Origin: Lachnospiraceae bacterium
Lineage (GTDB): Bacteria > Bacillota > Clostridia > Lachnospirales > Lachnospiraceae
DNA length: 35,830 nucleotides
Direction of reading: 5' to 3'
Assembly: GCA_900766915.1 (NCBI GenBank)
Contig: CAAFXE010000106.1
Span: 1 to 35,830 of the forward strand
The notes beneath the pieces are model-generated. The model worked only from the letters and a program-made list of their open reading frames with translations, made no database searches and was not told the DNA's origin. How positions within the stretch are numbered: position 1 is the stretch's first letter; each line of letters begins with the position of its first letter. The translations under genes and the position numbers were made by a program. Below, one piece after another: positions 31,904-35,830 of the stretch.

Positions 31904-32548
31904 TTATTGTTCAGGGTGAAAAATATCGTCAATGCTGTCAATTGCAATCCTATAACCCAAATATGATTCAATTTCTGTTACCCAACCACTCAATGTAACG
32001 TAATCACCAGTAGACATTTCCATCAACTGGCTCATTTGTTCTTCGTTCTGAATATAACATATTCCACAAATATAATTAGAGTTTTTCTCTGGATACAGCA
32101 TAAAGTCCTCTCCATTTGTTCCAATGTGGCCGAATCTTCCTCTGATTTGTACATATTGATTTTTATATGTTTCACTCGCCTTTAGTGCATTATCCTCAAA
32201 CAATTCACACATTTCTATTAGCATGCTAGCTGGATCATCTTGCACTGCTGCTTCAATGACTTCCTGATTCTCGTTTACTGCATCATCCTGTATTTCAAAT
32301 TCAGAGTTTTCCTGACTCTCTTGTTTTGTATCAACCTCTGCAATTACACTCGTAGTCTGTTTCTCTATGACACTATCTTTTTTGGAATTTCCGCTGCCTA
32401 AAGAATACGATACTAACGCAACTATCAAAATAACTGCTATGGAAAATAGTCTATTCTGACTCCTACGGCACTGTGGACAGACCTTTGCATCTTTATGAAT
32501 TTCTGTTTTACAATATTTACATGTTTTTGTTTCGTGTTCGTTACTCAT
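31904..32548 (-). CDS. Zinc-ribbon membrane protein with OB-like (tRNA_anti-like) domain
   Basis: A 214-residue protein. Residues 10-27 hold a zinc ribbon (CKYC...CPQC), about 33-52 one membrane segment (LFSIAVILIVALVSYSLG), about 55-105 an acidic linker, and about 110-214 a domain resembling tRNA_anti-like OB folds (YKNQYVQIRGRFGHIG, GDYVTLSGWVTEI). Orientation should place the ribbon inside and the OB domain outside. Function unknown; the fold often binds oligosaccharides or nucleic acids. It is 11 bases after the repeat lipoprotein, third gene of a unit with the sigma factor, and shares its zinc-ribbon design. Confidence 0.8.
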   Translation of the reverse strand: MSNEHETKTCKYCKTEIHKDAKVCPQCRRSQNRLFSIAVILIVALVSYSLGSGNSKKDSVIEKQTTSVIAEVDTKQESQENSEFEIQDDAVNENQEVIEAAVQDDPASMLIEMCELFEDNALKASETYKNQYVQIRGRFGHIGTNGEDFMLYPEKNSNYICGICYIQNEEQMSQLMEMSTGDYVTLSGWVTEIESYLGYRIAIDSIDDIFHPEQ

Positions 32549-32559
32549 ATTAATGCTCC

Positions 32560-33231
32560 TTAATCATTTTTGTTCTTTTGAAATTGTCCTATTGTGAGAC
32601 TTCCAGCTGCATGACTACCGTCTACCAACTGACTGCCATCAAGCATCTGTGCGCCTCCAAAAGCAGGTGAAAGCTTGCCCTCACCAACTGACGGCAATGG
32701 GTCACCCTCTGTTGCACCACATACAGTACACGTCTTCGGTGCTATGTATGATGCCTCTCTCCACGTATGTCCTAATGGCTGACCTTCTGTTAAACCACAA
32801 TCATTACACTTCTTAGCCACTGTACAAGTCGCATTTTTCCAGTTATGACCCATGGCTTCTCCCTCTGTTTCACTACAGATGTTACAAGTCTTTGGCCTCT
32901 CACAGGTTGCTTCCATCCACATATGACCTAACGCTTCCCCTTCTGTTTCACCACAAATACAACACGTTTTTGCAATAAGACAGGTTGCCTCTAACCAGTC
33001 ATGGCCAAGAGCATCTCCTTCTGTTTCACTGCAGATGCTACAAGTCTTTGGCATTTCACAGGTTGCTTCCATCCATGTATGACCTAATGCTTCCCCTTCG
33101 GTTTCTTCGCATTCACTACAGGTCTTTGGTGATATACAGGTTGCCTCCATCCATGTATGTTCATGCCCGCAGGCAGTCAGCATTAGACAACATAAAACCA
33201 ATGGTATATAAATTTTTTTGCTTAAAATCAT
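32560..33231 (-). CDS. Lipoprotein with six His/Trp/Cys 26-residue repeats
   Basis: A 223-residue lipoprotein: lipobox LTAC21, then six tandem repeats (residues 25-180) of the form H-x-W-M-E-A-T-C-x5-C-x2-C-x2-TEGEALG. Each has a His and a C-x5-C-x2-C cluster, so one metal ion per repeat is possible. Repeat 6 has Tyr in place of its first Cys. A low-complexity tail (about 181-223) is Gly/Ser/Leu rich. This repeat type occurs in clostridial surface proteins, usually as part of longer proteins. The ATG overlaps the sigma gene stop (ATGA). It probably faces outward; function unknown. Confidence 0.85.
   Translation of the reverse strand: MILSKKIYIPLVLCCLMLTACGHEHTWMEATCISPKTCSECEETEGEALGHTWMEATCEMPKTCSICSETEGDALGHDWLEATCLIAKTCCICGETEGEALGHMWMEATCERPKTCNICSETEGEAMGHNWKNATCTVAKKCNDCGLTEGQPLGHTWREASYIAPKTCTVCGATEGDPLPSVGEGKLSPAFGGAQMLDGSQLVDGSHAAGSLTIGQFQKNKND
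32692..33159 (-). repeat. Six 78-base tandem repeats in the lipoprotein gene
   Basis: The 468 bases encode the six 26-residue units. The repeats keep CATATGACC/ATGTATG-like DNA stretches in places but have diverged by several changes per unit, so they are an old expansion held by selection on protein rather than a fresh one. Confidence 0.9.
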
Positions 33232-35603
33232 TTGTATTGCTCTCCAAAATAAAATACGTATTCATTGTCTACTTTAAACAATTCTCCGCATGTTGCCAGT
33301 TCAGATGCTTCTCCAATACATTCCAACACTTCAAATGCTTGATTTATTACATATGCTTTACCATCCTCTTTCAAAACAAGGGCATATCCTTCATCGTTGA
33401 ATGGGGTCGCTCCTTTGTAGGATTCACTGACAACATTTCCCTGATAATCTATGTAGAACCACTCTTCTCCATTTCTGACCGCTAGATGCTCTGTATGGTC
33501 GAATAGTATTTCATCATAAATGGCGATAGCTGTACTGATTTTATATTCTTCTGTAATCTTCAAATAATCAAACAATACATCCTTAATGGTTTCGTCAGGA
33601 AGTGTTACTCGTACACATCCAAATTGCCCATAATTGTACACTGCATTGCCATTTTGGTAATAAACTTTTGATTTAAACTCACCATAGCCGTAATTAGAAA
33701 AATCCGGGTTTTGCAGTGATTCCCGCAACGATTCCGACAAATCAACTCTTCTATTTAAAAACGGATTACTCTCCATAAGTTTGTCATGCCAGCTTTGCCA
33801 ATCAAATTCAGGAAACAGTCCTGTGTTCACACTATCAAAAAATTCAGAACATTCCATTGTTTCAGTATTCCACACTAAATATCCGGACCAGAGATCAATC
33901 TGACATACTACATATCCTTTGGAATAAGAACTACATGGCACAAGAGTATAACGCGGCTCCAAAATTCTTTGAGTTCCATCCAGTGACAATTCTACAATTG
34001 CCGGCTTTTTATTATGGGTCTTACAAATGTACGCCTTCCCATTATTAAAAGGTTCTCCTTCACCACCGTAGATTTCTGCATACAAATCAAACCCTTCGGA
34101 CAAATAATCCTGCGTATAATTATATACATTTCTATAAACTTCTGTACCATCCAGTTTTTCATATACAATGTCTGATGTAAGCGTATCTGCATTATATGCT
34201 GTGCTATAGGTTACAATATTTTCTTCACCAATTCGAATCTTATTGATATTCCCTTGGTAGGTGTGAATCACACCATCTCTACCCACAATATAGAAACTCT
34301 CCCCATCACGGAAAATTGCATATCCATCTTCGTTTGGAAAATAGTAATATTCCGCATAAGAGGGTTCAAGAATCATGTTTCCCTCATAATCAATCAGTCC
34401 CCATAAACCATTCTGCATAACCGGCATCGTATAACCGTTGGCCCATCCACAGGATTCATAATTCGCAATTTGGATATTTGGACTAAACATATTCTTTACA
34501 TCCACTTCCGCAGTTTCGAGGGTTTCTTCTACCACAGGTTTCTCCTGTGCTGTTGTCTCCAATTCTTCTGATACCACTTCTTCTGTGGCTGTTTTTGAAT
34601 TATCTTTATTATGAAGTCCAAATCCAATGCCAACAGCTGCTGCTCCCGCCAGGCAAGTAACTGCTACTAAAGAAACAATTTTTTTGGCCGACATGCCCGT
34701 AGCTTTTGCTATTTTAGCAGTTTTTTCCATATTTTCAGCTTGTTTTGAAATCTTTGTTGTTTCTCTCGTTTTTTCATGGAAGTCCACATCCTGATTTTTC
34801 GATACAGTTACTTTTTCTGATACAGTTTCTGTATTCACTGCTTTTCCAACTTCCAATGCTGCCCTTGTTTCCATCCCAATTTCGGCTTCCAGACATGGTT
34901 CGGAACAATCCTGGAAAAACCACCAGAACAGAAGAATTGGTGAAAAGCTGTAGATTTTCTTGCCTTTTTTCTGGAGTTCCAGAACCATTTCACCGATTTT
35001 TTCACGCCCTTTGGAAAGACGGCTTTTTACTGTACCCAAAGGAATGCCAAGCTCTTCCGCAATCTGCTCCTGCTTCATTTCTTCCATATAGAACTTTCTG
35101 ATACACACCCTCTGGTCTACCGGCAGACGATCAATCATTTCGTTTACAATCTCTGAAATCTCGTCGTTATCTGAAATATGCTCCGGCATTCTGCTGATAT
35201 CTTCACATTTCAATAGTTCGGATTGTTCCTGACTGACTTCAACTTGGTTTTTTTTCATTTTTTCACAGAAATTTAAAATCGTGTTTTTTCGAAGTGTTTC
35301 AAACCATGTTGAAAAAGAAGCTTTTTCATCATCAAACAGACTGATTTTCTGATGCAGACGAAGATAAACCTCCTGCATGCAGTCGTCCACATAGCTTGAA
35401 TCTATCAAATGGACCGCAAGCTGATATAACACAACTTTTCTTGTATAACCTTGTGTTCCATTATAAATCTCGTTAAATGCCTGCTCATCTCCGTTTTTTA
35501 ACTGCCAGGCAAAATAATTTAAATTTGTTACCAATGGCTCATTGCAGTTTGGGCACAATTCTTTGCCCTCTGGAAATTTAGTTTTGCAATTTTTACAATA
35601 CAT
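33228..35603 (-). CDS. Membrane-anchored ECF-like sigma factor with zinc ribbon and extracellular WG-repeat domain
   Basis: A 791-residue protein. Residues 3-20 form a zinc ribbon (C3-x2-C6...C17-x2-C20). About 38-115 is sigma region 2 (DEQAFNEIY, YVDDCMQEVYLRL) and about 150-212 region 4 (RLPVDQRVCIRKFYMEEM, EQIAEELGIPLGTVKSRLSK). A hydrophobic patch lies at 218-231. One membrane segment is at about 308-330, then an acidic linker. From about 385 to the end are WG-type repeats (GLWGLIDYEGNMILEPSY, GEEWFYIDYQGNVVSESY). This is a sigma factor fused to an outside sensor, so no separate anti-sigma is needed. GGGAGG precedes the start. It heads an operon with two envelope proteins, and a palindrome lies upstream. 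Release from the membrane would probably be required; the mechanism is unknown. Confidence 0.88.
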   Translation of the reverse strand: MYCKNCKTKFPEGKELCPNCNEPLVTNLNYFAWQLKNGDEQAFNEIYNGTQGYTRKVVLYQLAVHLIDSSYVDDCMQEVYLRLHQKISLFDDEKASFSTWFETLRKNTILNFCEKMKKNQVEVSQEQSELLKCEDISRMPEHISDNDEISEIVNEMIDRLPVDQRVCIRKFYMEEMKQEQIAEELGIPLGTVKSRLSKGREKIGEMVLELQKKGKKIYSFSPILLFWWFFQDCSEPCLEAEIGMETRAALEVGKAVNTETVSEKVTVSKNQDVDFHEKTRETTKISKQAENMEKTAKIAKATGMSAKKIVSLVAVTCLAGAAAVGIGFGLHNKDNSKTATEEVVSEELETTAQEKPVVEETLETAEVDVKNMFSPNIQIANYESCGWANGYTMPVMQNGLWGLIDYEGNMILEPSYAEYYYFPNEDGYAIFRDGESFYIVGRDGVIHTYQGNINKIRIGEENIVTYSTAYNADTLTSDIVYEKLDGTEVYRNVYNYTQDYLSEGFDLYAEIYGGEGEPFNNGKAYICKTHNKKPAIVELSLDGTQRILEPRYTLVPCSSYSKGYVVCQIDLWSGYLVWNTETMECSEFFDSVNTGLFPEFDWQSWHDKLMESNPFLNRRVDLSESLRESLQNPDFSNYGYGEFKSKVYYQNGNAVYNYGQFGCVRVTLPDETIKDVLFDYLKITEEYKISTAIAIYDEILFDHTEHLAVRNGEEWFYIDYQGNVVSESYKGATPFNDEGYALVLKEDGKAYVINQAFEVLECIGEASELATCGELFKVDNEYVFYFGEQYK

Positions 35604-35630
35604 TTTTTCCTCCCTTTTTTCTCTCCTTAA

Positions 35631-35652
35631 TTGATTATCTCTGATAATTCAA
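35631..35652. promoter_or_regulatory. Imperfect palindrome upstream of the sigma gene
   Basis: TTGATTATC and GATAATTCAA face each other around TCT with one unpaired base. It lies 28 bases before the sigma gene start. It could be an operator or the promoter recognised by the sigma factor itself. Confidence 0.4.
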
Positions 35653-35694
35653 ACGAGAAAATCCTTATAATCAAAATTTTTTTCCGCAAGCGTA

Positions 35695-35830
35695 TTACTG
35701 AATATTTTTTAAATACTGGTTTAGTTTCTGTAGCATATCATCTTTCAAAAGACCATCGACGTACAACTCATTAAATGTAAACTCATACGATAACTCTTTC
35801 TGCTGTTTCCATGGAGCTCTAACAATATCT
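35695..35830 (-). CDS. C-terminal fragment of an unidentified protein (runs off window)
   Basis: Forty-four codons open to the right edge, ending TAA at 35695-35697. The tail reads APWKQQKELSYEFTFNELYV, then a helical LLKDDMLQKLNQYLKNIQ end. It is charged and soluble. No family is recognised from this piece. It is about 90 bases upstream of the sigma gene, in the same direction. Confidence 0.6.
   Translation of the reverse strand, partial: DIVRAPWKQQKELSYEFTFNELYVDGLLKDDMLQKLNQYLKNIQ

Noticed and set aside
33992..34192. Short leftward ORF inside the sigma/WG gene in another frame
   Set aside because: The sigma-WG frame is continuous with domain motifs on both sides; no independent start signal.
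1..35830. CRISPR arrays, tRNA or rRNA genes, insertion sequences
   Set aside because: No regular spaced direct repeats, cloverleaf-like or rRNA sequences, and no transposase or integrase were seen on either strand.
35695..35830. Naming the edge fragment as a recombinase or regulator
   Set aside because: Only 44 residues are visible, with no diagnostic motif.

Overview
The window looks like chromosomal DNA of a low-to-moderate G+C gut Clostridia, most likely Lachnospiraceae (Blautia, Ruminococcus gnavus or Dorea type). The reasons are strong AGGAGG-type ribosome sites, sigma-A-like TTGACA/TATAAT promoters, a class II GalT, YesM/YesN-type two-component genes and GH-x-W/Cys repeat proteins. The assignment is an inference from gene style. 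No rRNA, tRNA, CRISPR array, insertion sequence or phage module was found.

Layout. 1-5000: accessory region read leftward. It holds a GyrI-like protein; an ArsR/DUF2087 repressor followed by a membrane protein with presenilin-like aspartates; an AbiEi/AbiEii toxin-antitoxin pair with a clear promoter/operator; a long palindrome; and a GNAT-like protein. 5100-6090: a patch of decayed genes (a frameshifted, 5'-truncated acetyltransferase joined to a truncated HEAT-like gene, plus two short remnants). 6084-10642: a self-regulated TetR-acetyltransferase fusion, an FAD-dependent dehydrogenase, and a REC-GGDEF*-EAL c-di-GMP phosphodiesterase. 10800-15995: Leloir galactose genes galK-galE-galT (leftward) with a divergent GalR-type LacI repressor and shared operator-like repeats. 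16045-16206: a rubredoxin that was too short for a standard ORF cutoff.

16326-27928: an L-rhamnose uptake cluster: double-domain rhamnose mutarotase, lipoprotein binding protein, two permeases, double ABC ATPase, a divergent YesN/YesM two-component system, L-rhamnose isomerase and an AraC regulator. Rhamnulokinase and rhamnulose-1-phosphate aldolase are absent, so the pathway must be completed elsewhere. 27945-29111: a cation diffusion facilitator probably cotranscribed with the AraC gene. 29219-31624: a polar amino-acid ABC transporter whose binding protein appears circularly permuted, preceded by an ARG-box-like site. 31904-35603: a three-gene operon of a membrane-anchored ECF-like sigma factor with an outside WG-repeat domain, a lipoprotein with six 26-residue His/Trp/Cys repeats, and a zinc-ribbon membrane protein with an OB-like domain. 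A partial gene runs off the right edge.

The best candidates for undescribed biology are the presenilin-like protein under ArsR control, the permuted binding protein, and the sigma/WG/Cys-repeat operon.
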